DNA of 64,000 nt, from contig CAHIKZ030002029.1 of assembly GCA_903632075.3 (NCBI GenBank), positions 151,001-215,000 on the forward strand, in the 5' to 3' direction. Made by a program: the position numbers and the translations under genes. How positions within the stretch are numbered: position 1 is the stretch's first letter; each line of letters begins with the position of its first letter. This stretch comes from Acanthosepion pharaonis. Lineage: Eukaryota; Mollusca; Cephalopoda; Sepiida; Sepiidae. This document shows positions 22,543 through 33,366 of this stretch, piece after piece. The notes below the pieces were generated by a model. That model searched no databases. It saw only the letters and a list, made by a program, of their open reading frames with translations, and had not been told where the DNA came from.

Positions 22543-23176
22543 ATAGACAATGGATGGCTGACTCCGTATCCCGAGAAAGAGCTTCGTCCTCCAAGAGGCC
22601 TCATCCCATTGATGGCCGTGATACAGAAGAACAAGAGAAAGGTGCGCCCCGTACTAGATTATAGAGAACTGAATGAACATGTAGACACATACACGGCTCA
22701 TGCTGATGTGTGTGCACAAAAATTTAGAGAATGGAGAAGAAAGGGCTCCAATGTCTTTGTGATTGACCTTCGAAAGACCTACTTGCATGTACGCGTGCAC
22801 CGGTCACTGTGGCCATTTCAGACGGTGATCCTTAATGGGAGGAGATACTGCTTAACGTGAATGGGATTCAGGCTCAATGTGGCACCAGCTATCAGGAAAG
22901 CCATCGTGGATGCTGTGCGCTGTGCTGTCCAAGGATGAAACAATTTCTCAAGCGACGTCAGCTTACATTGACGATATCTACATCAACGGAACCTTAGTGC
23001 CCGCTGCACAGGTGAGAAAGCTTCTTGCGGACTTTGGGCTTGAGTGCAAGAACCCAGAACGACTGGACGATGGTGCTCGTGTGCTCGGCTTGCAGGTCCG
23101 GGGGAGGGGGGGGCCCAACGTGCTATATTGGAAACGTGGAAGCGAGCTCCCAGACATTCCCAGAAACATCACATGA
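22543..23176 (+). pseudogene. Element A reverse transcriptase
   Basis: 22609-22860 carries KRKVRPVLDYRELNEHV and VFVIDLRKTYLHVRVH (palm box A, D present). A TGA at 22858 replaces the codon before MGFRLNVAPA. After a frameshift, 22877-23176 carries the catalytic YIDD box (AYIDDIYINGT, YIDD at 22964-22975), LADFGLECKNPERLDDGARVLGLQV and the connection region. The polymerase motifs are otherwise well preserved, so decay is recent relative to divergence from B and C. Confidence 0.85.
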
Positions 23177-23179
23177 CAC

Positions 23180-23759
23180 AGCTTGTTCTCGTTATGTGGA
23201 AAGCGGTTGGATCCACATTGCGACTGCATTTATCAAACGTCGGGTGACTGTTGTCACTTCCGGCTGGGATGACAAAACAAATGATGCTCCCCTTAGACAC
23301 ATGATAGCAGAAGTCATTACCAGGGTGCGTCAAGACAGCCCCGTATGTGGTAAATGGTGCATTGGTGGATGTGAATTTGGCGTCTGGGTCAATGCGAGCC
23401 TGCTTGCAACAGGAGTGTGTCTTGAAATAGATGAAACTGTTGTGGAAGATGCATGTTGGTTGCGTCCTGAGAAGGATACACAACATATCAACCTGTCAGA
23501 ATTAGATGCCATTATCAAAGGAGTAACCGCAGCCCTTCAATGGAATGCAAAGGTGTTGCATTTATTCACAGATTTCGCATGCATGCATAAGTGGATAGCA
23601 GACACTCTTACGGGGAAGGCCAGGATACATACAAAGGCTGCAAGCAAAATGCTCATTCAAAGGCGGCCAGACACACTGAGAAAGTTAGTAAATGAGTACA
23701 ACTTATCAGTAGATATACAGCTGATCAGATCAAATCGGAACAAGGCAGAGATGGCTTGA
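23180..23759 (+). pseudogene. Element A RNase H-like domain
   Basis: RNase H degrades the RNA strand during reverse transcription. The frame 23025-23759 becomes correct at about 23190 and reads FGVWVNASLLATGV (the first catalytic Asp of the V-D-AS box is Asn here), INLSELDAIIKGV (Glu) and LHLFTDFACMHKWI (Asp), followed by the tether toward integrase. Loss of the first Asp would inactivate the domain. Confidence 0.8.
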
Positions 23760-24679
23760 CGCTGTTAAGAGAGGGAGAGTCGGTAGGACATGTCTGTACA
23801 ACATCAGCGAGCAACTGTAACTCAGATTTACTAAAATCTGTGCATTGCCAAAGCGGACATCCCGGTGTAAAACAAACCCTATATTTTGTGAGGCATATCC
23901 AAAGCTGCTGTCAGGGCAGTGGCCAGGGAATGCCAGGAGTGTCAGTCCATCAACCCAGCACCTGTGCAATGGCCAAAAGGACAACTGAGTGTGAGCAAAG
24001 TGTGGCACCATGGACATTGCCCATCATAATGGAACTCACTATCTAACCCTGATTGATTGTGACCAAACCCCGTTCACTATTTGGCGACGTCTGCGTCGAC
24101 AAGATTCCGCAAGCGTGATTGACCACTTGAGAGCGTTGTTCTTTGAACGTGGACCTTCGACGGAACTCCTCACTGACATTCTGCAGTGGACTGTTTAAAG
24201 AATTTTTGGATTCGTGGGGAGTACACCTCAGATTTCGCTGCACATATGTCCCATCAGGAAATGGCATAATTGAGCAATGTCATCGGAGCATCAAGAGAAT
24301 CACTGCTAGGAAGCAGTGTTCCATAATGGAGGCAGTGTATTGGAACAACATTACCCCTAAAGACAATAATGTATCACACTCAACTGCACCAGCCAACATG
24401 ATTTACCGGTACAAAGTCCGGCGAAGAAGCATTGAAGCGATGCGTTCAACTGAATGGATAAAAGAACGAGTGCCATATGACCTGGGCGATCGCGTGTGGG
24501 TGAAGGCTTCACATAGCCAGTGTACAACTTGGTACCAGGTGGGGCATGTCACTGGAATCGGTAACTCACGCTCTGTGCTGGTTGATGGAATACCAAGACA
24601 CATAAAGGACTTGCGTCACTATGTAGGTTCAGATACTTCAACACGTGACACTAGCAATGAGTGTTCAGGAAGTGAATGA
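23760..24679 (+). pseudogene. Element A integrase and C-terminal domain
   Basis: Integrase inserts the cDNA. The zinc-binding domain is partly readable (SGHPGVKQTLYFVR near 23850, and the CQECQSI-type pair near 23930 in another frame). The core starts at 24010 with MDIAHHNGTHYLTLIDC (first Asp). The second Asp block reads LLTDILQWTV because a deletion at about 24180 removed the usual NDTAF. A second frame (about 24190-24679) gives FLDSWGVHLRFRC, SGNGIIEQCHR (the Glu) and a basic C-terminal domain with DRVWVKASHSQCTT and SVLVDGIPRHIKDLR. Confidence 0.85.
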
Positions 24680-24865
24680 ATAATAACCATTGGAGGTAGG
24701 GCTAGCACCTCTTCAGACGGCAAAGACTCTGGGTGTGAGGTTGTCAGATCGGAAGAATCCTCAAAAGACGAGTCTTCAGAACATACCACACAATCTCCTC
24801 CAACAGTCGCCCCGCTCTGGAGAAGCTCAAGAATAAAGAGGCCCGCCCCTGTGTGTCACTTATGT

Positions 24866-24877
24866 GACAGGGGGGAG
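24866..24877 (+). promoter_or_regulatory. Polypurine tract of element A
   Basis: GACAGGGGGGAG lies directly before the 3' LTR at 24878. Upstream, the end of pol is out of frame but reads APVCHLCDRGE, so the tract overlaps the conserved C-terminal C-x2-C-D motif. Confidence 0.7.
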
Positions 24878-25548
24878 TTTAGTGAAAGCGATAATCATTT
24901 TGAAAAAAAAAAAAGTTTGTGTTCTGTGAGAAAAAAAAAGAAAAATTATCAAAACGTAGTTAGCAAAAAAATATCTGCTTCAATGACTAGAATCTATGCT
25001 AATGTTCTCCCCTCCCCTGAATGGTGTGACCAATCAGAAAGATCTCTCGATGAACCAAAGCTGTTGTTTTTCGCTTATAAAGGCAGAAGATTTTCTGAGC
25101 TGGTGGGCGGAACACGCGTTTTTTGCTCGCGAGATGTGAAGGTTGGACGTGTGTGACCCCATTTTGTTGTTTCTATATGTTATATCTCGTGCAAGATATA
25201 ATAAACAAAGTAACCCGAGTGTGGGTTTTCAATAATAGGTTTATAATCGGATGTAGGTGTGTCAAGTACAGAGACAGAGTCGGGAGTATGCTAACCTCAA
25301 TAGGTGTTAACAAACGAAGACCTCTTGACTGTCCGCTGTGGTCGTACTTAATCGGCAACCAGTCCGTCCATTATCGTGAATGGGGAAGTTGGGTTATATT
25401 ATCACAACACTATAATACTTTGCTTGTTGGACTGTTATGACCGACTATCGTTTGAACTGTGATTTGGCTACAAGTGTTGCAGTTGAGAAAGAGAAGAAAT
25501 CTATTGCAGTTGCTACTATAAGTTGACAGTCTTTTCTTTACTACAACA
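24878..25548 (+). repeat. 3' LTR of element A with a 232-bp insertion
   Basis: Starts T[T]TAGTGAAAG (the expected TG mutated to TT) and ends CTACAACA, followed by the GCCTC duplication. A CCAAT box is at 25030-25034 and a TATA box (TATAAA) at 25076-25081. It is 671 bp against 399 bp for the solo LTR at 52771. The excess is mostly the insertion 25178-25409. Confidence 0.9.
25178..25409. mobile_element. Probable solo LTR inserted in the 3' LTR of element A
   Basis: The stretch is absent from the 5' LTR and from the solo LTR at 52771, where the sequence runs straight from TTTCTA to CTTTGCTTG. It begins TGTTATATCTCG and ends ATCACAACA (TG...CA) with CTATA on both sides (25173-25177 and 25410-25414), as for a 5-bp-duplicating LTR element. 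It may read on the minus strand. A few extra bases (ATAAT) at the junction are unexplained, and a TA-flanked insertion is the alternative. Confidence 0.6.
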
Positions 25549-25559
25549 GCCTCTTATCT

Positions 25560-26523
25560 TTATAACTTGCTGCAATCATTTTCTAAAGTTTTTGATGAGA
25601 TTTGAACAAGTCCTTTCTGGGATTTTCTTCCATTCTTTAATGGTTACACATTCTAATTCCTGAAGTTTTTTTTGTGACTGACGATTTATTTGAACTTTCA
25701 TTTCTTGCCATAGATTTTCAATAGGATTCACTGAAGGCCATGGCAGAATTATAATCTTCTTTTTCTGAAGCCATGCAGATTTAGATGTATGTTAGAGATC
25801 ATTATCTTGCTGGAAAATAAATCACTAACCTAGATGAAGATTTTTTGCTGATAATTGTAGATCTTCATCCAGAATTTCAATATAGTCTGCAGATTTCAGT
25901 GTTCCTCTTATTGCAATTGAATTCCCCTTGAGCTACAACTCAAAATATCATTGTGCTGCCTCCATGTTTTAATGTTGCCACTGTGTTCTTTGGGAGGAAA
26001 GCCTCACATTTCTTGTGCCAAATATTTTTTATACATCATCATATACAAAAAGGTCAATTTTTGTTTCATCACTCTGTAGTACTTGTTTTTAAAAGCAATT
26101 TTCTTTGTCCAAGAATGTTTTGGCAAAATTAAACCAAGCAACCTGGTTTGTGAAGAGGGGTTTGTTGGGTACAATGTTGTTTAAATAGAAATGTTGTTTC
26201 TATTTAAACAACGTTGTATTGTGCGTGTACTAACGCTGATACCCATTGTATCCAAACTTTTGGTGATGTCTTTCAAAATAACTCTTGAGTTTATATTAAC
26301 CTTGCAACACAGTTTTTGTGCAGTTCTCAGTGACAATTTGGGTTTTCTTCCATGCCCAGGCAAATTCTCTGTCATGCCAAACTGTTTAAACTTCTTTGTA
26401 ACAGACTGTACCATAGATCTAGGGATAGCTAACCAGTTTGAAATAGTGCTAACTATTTCCCAACTTGTGAAAGTTAATAATTCTATTTCTCAAGTCAACA
26501 CTAAGTTCCTTTGTCTTCTCCAT
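25560..26523 (-). pseudogene. Tc1-type transposase (DD34E), frameshifted
   Basis: From ATG at 26523 the reading is MEKTKELSVDLRNRIINFHK, then a stop. A second frame (26414-26181) holds the paired-type helix-turn-helix: VTKKFKQFGMTENLPGHGRK (GRPR-like linker), then LKDITKSLDTMGISVSTRTIQRCLNR. The catalytic residues remain visible in decayed frames: SDETK near 26070, QQDND near 25815 and NPIENLW near 25710, the Tc1 DD34E arrangement. A hairpin at 26171-26217 disrupts the sequence just after the DNA-binding domain. The element was dead or dying independently of the nested insertion. Confidence 0.85.
26171..26217. repeat. 21-bp hairpin in the Tc1 transposase
   Basis: ACAATGTTGTTTAAATAGAAA (26171-26191) is complementary to TTTCTATTTAAACAACGTTGT (26197-26217) with one mismatch and a 5-base loop. 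The right arm is the expected transposase coding sequence (CLNRN). The left arm is an extra inverted copy. Confidence 0.85.
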
Positions 26524-26969
26524 TGTGCTGTTAATGTAAGAATAACAATGGTGACACTCTCTGCACCACGTGATGTCCTTTGCTGGAATTATCACAAATA
26601 TTCTACTGAATAAATAGTCTAGAAGGCTTTGCCAATAAAATAATTATGTAAATTACCTATATTTACACAAATCAATCAATTTAAAACGATATTTTCTACT
26701 GTATGAATAATTTTGTCATTTGATGTTTTGCATAATTTGCCCGTCAAATGAGTTGCATTTAACCTATTGTTCTGAAAATTGAGTTTTATATTCCTTTTTT
26801 TCTTATTAACATATAAAAAAACCTGGCATCATACGGGCATTAGATTCTAGAAATGGATAAAAATATTCAGTAATTTTGTTGTTGACTGTATGTTGTGTAA
26901 TAAAATTAATACATTCTAAAATCATCATTTTACTTAATACTCCACATTTTTATTTTGCTTACAGAAAAC

Positions 26970-26970
<1 letters not shown>

Positions 26971-27001
<31 letters not shown>
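26971..27001. repeat. (AT)n microsatellite
   Basis: About 15 AT units followed by a T-run (27006-27019). Confidence 0.9.
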
Positions 27002-27007
<6 letters not shown>

Positions 27008-27519
27008 TTTTTTTTTTTTAAATATGATCCTATCATGACAGAAATTTGTTTCAAAACTGAAACTAAAGTTGTAAATTTAATTATAAAAATTAAACTTAAA
27101 ATCCAGAGTTTCATTCCATTGTCAAGCAATGTTAGGAATAACTTTCTAAGAAATATTACTTAATTTATAAGTGCAGACAATCTTAATATTTTCAGATGTT
27201 AAGCTTAAGGAAAATTTAATCTATTTAGATTAGGAGTGGTTGAGTTTTAATTTCCCTAGACAACTTGTGTATCAAATATATGTTGCTTACAAAGTCAGGT
27301 TAAGTTTAGGTGGAGTAGGGTGCATGCTCACAAACATAGACATCCGTTATTCAGTGTGTCATCTGGGTTTTCAATGACAAAAAAAATTTGGCATTTTTAT
27401 TTATCCACTTAATTCATATTTTTATACACAAAGATTTTCTAAAAGGGTCATTTAAATATAAGTAAGTTTTATTTTTAATATTTAAATTTTATTCCTACAG
27501 ATTTAAAGTACCATTCCTG

Positions 27520-27905
27520 TTTCTAATAACTAATAGACTATATGGTATTTTTACACATAAATATATTAGAATTTAATTACTAATTAATGATCAAATATAA
27601 ATATGTATGTTTCATCTCTCTTCTTTTTTATTTTTATTTTTTTTGCCAAAATTAATTATTATTTAAGGAAAATATTTGACAGTGCATACAAAAAATAGCT
27701 ATTTCATTTCTTTGATTTAGTAAATTTTTATTTTTCAGAAACTTAATAATGTATAATTTTTTATGTATTTACAAAGGAAATGTGTCATTTAATGATCTAC
27801 AAGCTTTAGCTTTTCTTATTAATTTCCATTTTACCATTGATGTTTTATTGGTTTCTTTTAAGTGCCAGAAATATCTAGATAGGGACATTTGATTTTGTTA
27901 CTTTT
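27520..27905 (-). mobile_element. Penelope-like 3' tail, inverted copy
   Basis: The reverse complement of about 27660-27905 matches the tail repeated at 4455-5520: 'gatatttctggcac', 'ggcacttaaaagaaaccaataaaac', 'gtagatcattaaatgacacatttcctttgta' and 'aaatcaaagaaatgaaatagct'. The 'tagtctatta' block follows at about 27540. It is a fourth copy of the tail, on the opposite strand and about 22 kb away. No RT or nuclease core is attached. Confidence 0.75.
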
Positions 27906-28057
27906 TATTATTAAAGGATGTTTGATGTTGGTTCCACATTCTTTTGAAAAGAAAATAATTATAATATGTTCTACTGTTTGTATCGAGCACTATTTTTTTT
28001 TTAAATAAAAATAATTGCTAAGAATTCTTGATTATAAATCTTACTGTATATTCTCAT

Positions 28058-28060
<3 letters not shown>

Positions 28061-28114
<54 letters not shown>
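28061..28114. repeat. (AT)n microsatellite
   Basis: About 26 AT units. It sits just beyond the truncation of the inverted Penelope-like tail, as another AT run sits next to the copy at 3452. Confidence 0.9.
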
Positions 28115-28119
<5 letters not shown>

Positions 28120-30777
28120 TGAAAAAATAACTCATACCAAGCATTTTTCCATTAGGAAAGATGATTTTTGATTGTCATCAGTAGAATCATTCTTTACATT
28201 TTTTGAAGTATGACCCAATGGATTTTGGTGGTAAACAAATTTAACAAATTGATTTAATTGCTAGTCTAATTAAATGCCCACTACTGTATATATTTTGTTT
28301 GTGCACATGTCAGAAATTATTATAGTAACCAACAACTTTAGTTTTATGCTCAAACCATAGAATAAAACTAGAATAAAAAAATCTTCAAGTAATTGGTCTA
28401 ATAAAATCTGCCAAATAATTCCTGGAAAACTGATATTTGATTGGACATATGCAAGTTGCATGATGATTTGACAGTACTGTGTATAAAATGACATCACATG
28501 AATAAGATAATTGCTCTGTGCCGTGCCTGTATAGTAAGAAGGATCAACAAAAGACAAGGTTCATGAGAGTTTTAGCTACTTTTATTGTTTCAATGAAAAC
28601 TTTAAATCTTAATGTTAAAAAAGATAAATGGACAATTTATTAGAAGGTATAAACTATATTAAATGTTTTGAATTTATCCAGTTTCATCATTATTTATTTT
28701 AGTTGTTGTCCTCATCTTGGTTGTTATAGTCACAACATTCTTCAGGAGCCTGTCATATTTAAACCATATTTCAAACTGATTCCTTTATTCAAATCACCAG
28801 AATATACTGTTCTCATTACACTATTGTTTCATATTAGTTAATTCTTCTACTTATTTCACTGAGTATGGATTCTACTGTCTGACTCAAGGATTGAATTTAT
28901 GATGAAGTAATACACTAGCTTTATTATCCAGTAGGACAATCAGGGGATGTAATTTAGAAGCCTTAACTCTTGTCTATTCTTTCTTGATAAAGACTCCTAT
29001 ATGTTATTCAACTATGCTTGGCCTACTGAGGAAGTTATCATAGCCTTGCATGTGCCCTGATTATTTTATTCACCTTGTTCTCTGATGTCACTCTGTTCTG
29101 ACTTTGATCCATAGAAGTTGATGACCCCCACCCTGTGAACTTATTTTCACTCCACTTGATATTAACCATCTCTGATTTCATAATTTCTCCATAGAATTTG
29201 GATTTACAATGTTCTACACTTTAGAGGGTAACCAATCTCACTTTTGTATTCCTTGACATTGCTATTATATGGAATGCAATATACACAATTCTTCATTATG
29301 TTCTCATCTGATAGAAGTTTGACCTGGAAGGACATGGGAAAGCTTTAGCTCTCATTTTATGATACCGAGTAAATTATGCTATCGGTTGATCCTTATCACA
29401 CCAACCTGAGGGTTTCAAATTATATCATGGTCTCTAAAAAGATAGTCCCATCCACTAATGATTTACTAATCTTCGTGCCAAATTTTCATTTCATCACATT
29501 TTTCTCTGTTGCATTAGTATGACCTGATTCAGATAATATAGATAAAAATATTAGAAAATATGCAAGGAGCTTTGAATATATTAAGCAATCAATAGACACA
29601 AAAATTTTATCTACTATTTCTTATGTGGAAAATTGACTCAATTGAACAATTTTGTTAACAATTTCTGTAATATTTTATTTTAGCTGCCCCATAATAAAGT
29701 AACACATCATCACTGCTTAAATTAATTTCATGTTAATTAAATTCTGTTAAAAATCCATTTTCATTTAATGGAAAGCATGGTAGCAAAGAAAGAGCCATTT
29801 AATAGTTAATACTGTTGTGCTTGACAAAAATTAATCACAGAATTTACTATTTTGTCTACATGGATTCATTAGTCACTCTTCATCTTCACTTGTCCCACTT
29901 CCATTAAGAACCTGACTAAGCTTGTTTATGTAGTTTGCCACAGAATGGTATCTTGTGTTATGACTCATAGCTAATGCAAATTCATTCTTTACACTGTACA
30001 ATTAACACTTGGTGGTCATGTTCATTAGAAAAATTAAGATACTACAGCTTGTCTTAAATTTACAGATTTCTCCTATTATTGTCTGACTACAAAAGATTTT
30101 TTAAAAAAATTACAAGTAAACATAAACAAAGTGAACAAAATATATTTCTTTTTAACTGTATTTTCAGTAAGAATATATTAAAATATACAGTTCAATTAGG
30201 TGATAAGTGAAAGAGCTAATCAGTATCACCATACAGCTATTGAAGCTCTAAAATTCATATGAAATGTGTTTTGAGATCTGAGATAATGATTTCAGTATAG
30301 CTTAATTTATACTCCATTTTTTTTAGTTTAGACTATGTCTAGATACATTTTAGGCTGAGAAAAATTTGAAGTTGAAACTCATTACTTATCTACTTAGAAA
30401 GTCTTGATGATATGAAAAAAATTAAGCAAGATATAAGAGAAAAAGAGCATAAAATTTTATTAATATCTGTGTAAGCAATATAGTCATTTTCTTTAAAGCT
30501 AGCAAGGTGATAAATAGGTAAAAATTACTGAAATTGGTAAAATTTGAATCTCAAGAACTTATAATTCTGGTCTAAAAAGTCACTATGGGTTACTATTTTA
30601 CCGTTGATGGATTCTTTTTGAAACCTAATGTGCGTTTATGTCTGACCACAGCCAAGCATAAAATACTACTCTTCAAATAACCCTTATCTGAATTTCAAAA
30701 TTATTTATATAAATTCAATGTTTTATTTACATGAATATACTCTATCAATATATAAGTATAAATTTGCAAGAAACTAA
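28115..30777. other. Gene-free stretch
   Basis: No frame with protein-like composition or a recognisable repeat was seen. Slightly less AT-rich sequence at about 28700-29500 may be an old repeat I cannot classify. Confidence 0.5.
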
Positions 30778-30782
30778 GTATC

Positions 30783-31260
30783 TGTGGCGGACATGAGACA
30801 GAACCTGGGACGAGCACAACTGGTCGCGACTTGCCTTGTCCCCGCCAAAAAAGAGCCCGTATTTGCTTAGCATGTAAAGCTACTGCAGTTGAAATGAGGA
30901 AGAGAAAAAAGCACTTACCACTCTGCCGTAATTCATCCTCGGCCAGATAACGTAAAAGAAAGAGGGGGGACTGGCATCGCATTTTTATGCAATAACGATG
31001 CAATGCATTATGGGACATGGACGCAATGAATTATGGGATCACATGAAAGACGCAAGGGATTATGGGTACATGAACAACTATAAAAACAACTACTTTTTTC
31101 CGAGTCGGGGAGTTCTTCGAGGGACGTTCACGGTTGACAGCAAGAACGGGCAGTTAGTGTGATTTGGAGACAGAACTCAAGAAGGAACGACTCAAGGTTG
31201 AAATACCAGCTGGGAGAGCTTGAATTTACTCGCTGGTTACTGTTTTCTTCATTCACCTCA
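30783..31260 (+). repeat. 5' LTR of element B
   Basis: TG...CA ends. A TATA box (TATAAAA, 31079-31085) sits about 180 bp before the end. Three short ATTATGGG-containing repeats lie at about 31008-31065 ('gcattatgggacatg', 'gaattatgggatcacatg', 'ggattatgggtacatg'), possibly enhancer-like. The internal region begins AGCTATTTTGGTAT, comparable to AG[CT]TATT in A and C. Confidence 0.9.
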
Positions 31261-31329
31261 AGCTATTTTGGTATATTGATTCTTCAAATGGAAGGCAAGG
31301 TCTTGACGTCCGTTTGATTCCAGAATTCA

Positions 31330-31900
31330 GCCTCGCCCCCAACGGATATGCCCATTGTTGAATGGATAGAAAATGTGGAATTGGTCTGCGAACTTTTGTG
31401 CCATGGACAAGATCGTCATCTTGCCTCTACGACTTTGAGGCGGTGCCCTTGCTGTGTATAGACAACTCAGTGGAGAGCAGAGGTCAAACAGAATGCAGAG
31501 GTCTGGCTGCGACAAGTGGTGTTTTCGATGCAATGGCATTGGACACATTTCCTCAGAATGCCAGGGAAACGCCCAAGGGGAGAAGGCGTCAGCGCCAGCC
31601 TTCTCCCCGAGCAAAAAAAACCCGGAAGTTACCCACCGCACAAGTATTTGTAGATGAAGTAGAGTGCACAGCTCTAGTGGATTCGGGATGCTCACAGACG
31701 CTGGTGAGCAAGACTGTGTGTCGCTGCTGGAAGCAGGAAGAGGTGAGTGTTGACTGCCCACGGAAGACCCTGAAGTGCCGTGGATACGGTAAAATTAAGT
31801 TGGGCCGAGCAGATTCAGCCCCGTGACTGTTGAGGTTCTGGTCGTGAAGGGCAGTTGCTAGGATTTGATCTTCTTCTCAGGATTGATGCAATCAAAGTGC
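31330..31900 (+). pseudogene. Element B gag (deleted) and protease
   Basis: Gag fragments (PIVEWIENVELVCE near 31350; GGALAVYRQLSGEQRS near 31440-31490 across a frame break) lead straight to an intact CCHC knuckle, CFRCNGIGHISSEC at 31520-31561. The central gag seen in element A is missing. The protease core VECTALVDSGCSQTLVSK keeps the catalytic DSG (31680-31688). The ILG region (LLGFDLLL..) is only readable with a frame change near 31857. Confidence 0.8.
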
Positions 31901-32129
31901 TCGGAGGTGTTTACTTGACCAAATCAGGCGAAGCCGTTTGAAACCTGAACACATGTGCCGCCATTGTTATCAACAAGCCTGACTTTAGAGTGACGTTTAA
32001 CCCGAAAGCACGAAAACGTGGACTGCATTGTGGAAGTGGGCGAGTGGTCATTCACCCAGCAAGTTGGTCAATAAAGTACAGGAGTACACAGTACCTGGCC
32101 ACGTCCGGGACGCATACGATGAAGAACTA

Positions 32130-32840
32130 GCACGGTGGCAGCGAGACGGATGGCTACTGCCATATCCTGAAAGAGCTTGGCCCCTCAAGTGATTAATTCC
32201 CTTAATGGCGGGTAAACAAGAACACAAACAGAAGGTCCGCCGGTACTTGACTATCGGGAGTTGAAAGGCTTTGTAGACGCATTCACGGCTGACTTGAGGT
32301 GTGTGCGCAGAAATTATGAGAATGTCGACAACAAGGAGCTGACGTGATCGCTGTTGGATTTAAGAAATTTTCACCTACAGATTCACATTGACAAATCGCT
32401 ATGGCTGTTTCAAACAGTGGTCATTAAGGGCAAGCGGTTTTGCCTTTACGCGTTTGGGTTTTTGGCCTGAATGTGGCACCACTTGTCATGAAGTCAGTGA
32501 TCGACATGATAACGCCCCAGGATCAGGACATTAAGAGTGCCACGCGTTGGCATCGTCAAAACGATATCTTCATAAATGAAGGTTTAGTTTCTGCAGCACG
32601 CCGTAAGACAGCACTTTGTAGATTACGGGCTAGTCTGTAAAAGATCCGAGCGATTGAGAGACGGAACTAAGGTCCTGGGTCTGCAAGTCTGGAAGAAAAA
32701 AAAACTCCCTTCGATGGAAGCGGGAGGTCAGGTTCCAGAAATTACTCAAAAGGTGACCAACGAGCGTATTTTCCTTGCGAAAGGGAAACTCGTGGGTCAT
32801 TTCCTGTGTGCGGTTGGCTTGGGTGGCAACTGCATTTATT
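32130..32840 (+). pseudogene. Element B reverse transcriptase, catalytic box lost
   Basis: RT blocks are recognisable in changing frames: DGWLLPYPE (about 32150), VRRYLTIGS-like remains of the V-R-P-V-L-D-Y box (about 32240), LWLFQTVVIKGKRFCL (about 32400) and FGLNVAPLVMKSVID (32460-32505). Where A has AYIDDIYIN this copy reads RWHRQNDIFINEG (about 32545-32580), so the catalytic aspartates are lost. VLGLQVWKKK follows at about 32670. Confidence 0.75.
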
Positions 32841-32849
32841 AAGCGTTAT

Positions 32850-33365
32850 GCAAGTACACTAACCAAAGGATGGGACGACGAGATAAAGGATGCCCCCTCT
32901 TGGACGATGCTAGAGGAAACAGAGCCCAGAGTTAGGGAATCAGATCCTGTTTGGCGGAGACTGATGTGAACGGCAATGAAATGACAGTTTGGGTGGATGC
33001 AAGCTTATATGTACACGGGAGTAGCACTAGAGGTGAATGGGAGCGTCGTGGAAGATGCTTGCTGGTTGCGTCAACCAATGATGCCAAACACATTAATCTT
33101 GCTGAGCTTGATGCGGTGATCAATGGCGTGAATCTTGCCCTGCAGTGGCAGGCACCAGTTATGAATGTGGTCACCAATTCAGCATGTGTGCATCGGTGGG
33201 TGTCTGACACCTGACAGGAAAGATGCGCATGAACACGAAGACAGCGGGTGAAATGCTGATGAGGCGGCGCTTAGAGACAATTAAAGCTTTGGTGGAGGGT
33301 ACACACTGACTATGACTGTGACGTTGGTAAAATCTTTGTCAGAACCGCGCTGACAGCCTCACCAG
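32850..33365 (+). pseudogene. Element B RNase H-like domain
   Basis: MTVWVDASLYVHGS (catalytic Asp kept), INLAELDAVINGVNLALQW (Glu) and VMNVVTNSACVHRWV (third Asp replaced by Asn) are read at 32980-33210. A TGA-containing frame break follows SDT. The tether (GKMRMNTKTAGEMLMRRRLE) continues to about 33290. Confidence 0.8.
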
Positions 33366-33366
33366 A

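Larger units (their letters stand above)
17340..25548 (+). mobile_element. Gypsy-like LTR retrotransposon A, nested in Tc1
   Basis: The LTRs start TGTAGTGAAAG... and end ...CTACAACA. The element is flanked by GCCTC at 17335-17339 and 25549-25553, a 5-bp target duplication inside the Tc1 element. The order gag, protease, RT, RNase H, integrase on the plus strand is the Ty3/gypsy (Metaviridae-like) order. Every domain is broken by stops or frameshifts. The 5' LTR is interrupted by a P-type transposon (17612-21036), and the 3' LTR carries a 232-bp insertion (25178-25409). Subtracting both gives about 4.5 kb. A solo LTR of the same family is at 52771-53169. Confidence 0.92.
17071..26888 (-). mobile_element. 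Tc1/mariner transposon, split by a nested LTR retrotransposon
   Basis: The left end at 17071 (CAGTCAATGATGAAAG...) and right end at 26888 (...GTTGTTGACTG) are inverted repeats flanked by TA on both sides (17069-17070 and 26889-26890), the Tc1/mariner target duplication. The inverted repeats are long: 17085-17310 aligns with the reverse complement of about 26655-26875 (shared 'gcatcata..ggcatt', 'attgagttttatattcctttttt', 'acctattgttctgaaaattgag'). Removing the retrotransposon at 17340-25548 leaves about 1.6 kb, the normal size of a Tc1 element. The transposase is read on the minus strand. Confidence 0.92.

Noticed and set aside
26191..26613. 140-residue plus-strand frame
   Set aside because: Antisense to the Tc1 transposase DNA-binding region.
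3452..28114. Promoter activity of the AT-rich runs
   Set aside because: TATA-like strings are expected by chance at this base composition; only those in LTRs with conserved context were kept.
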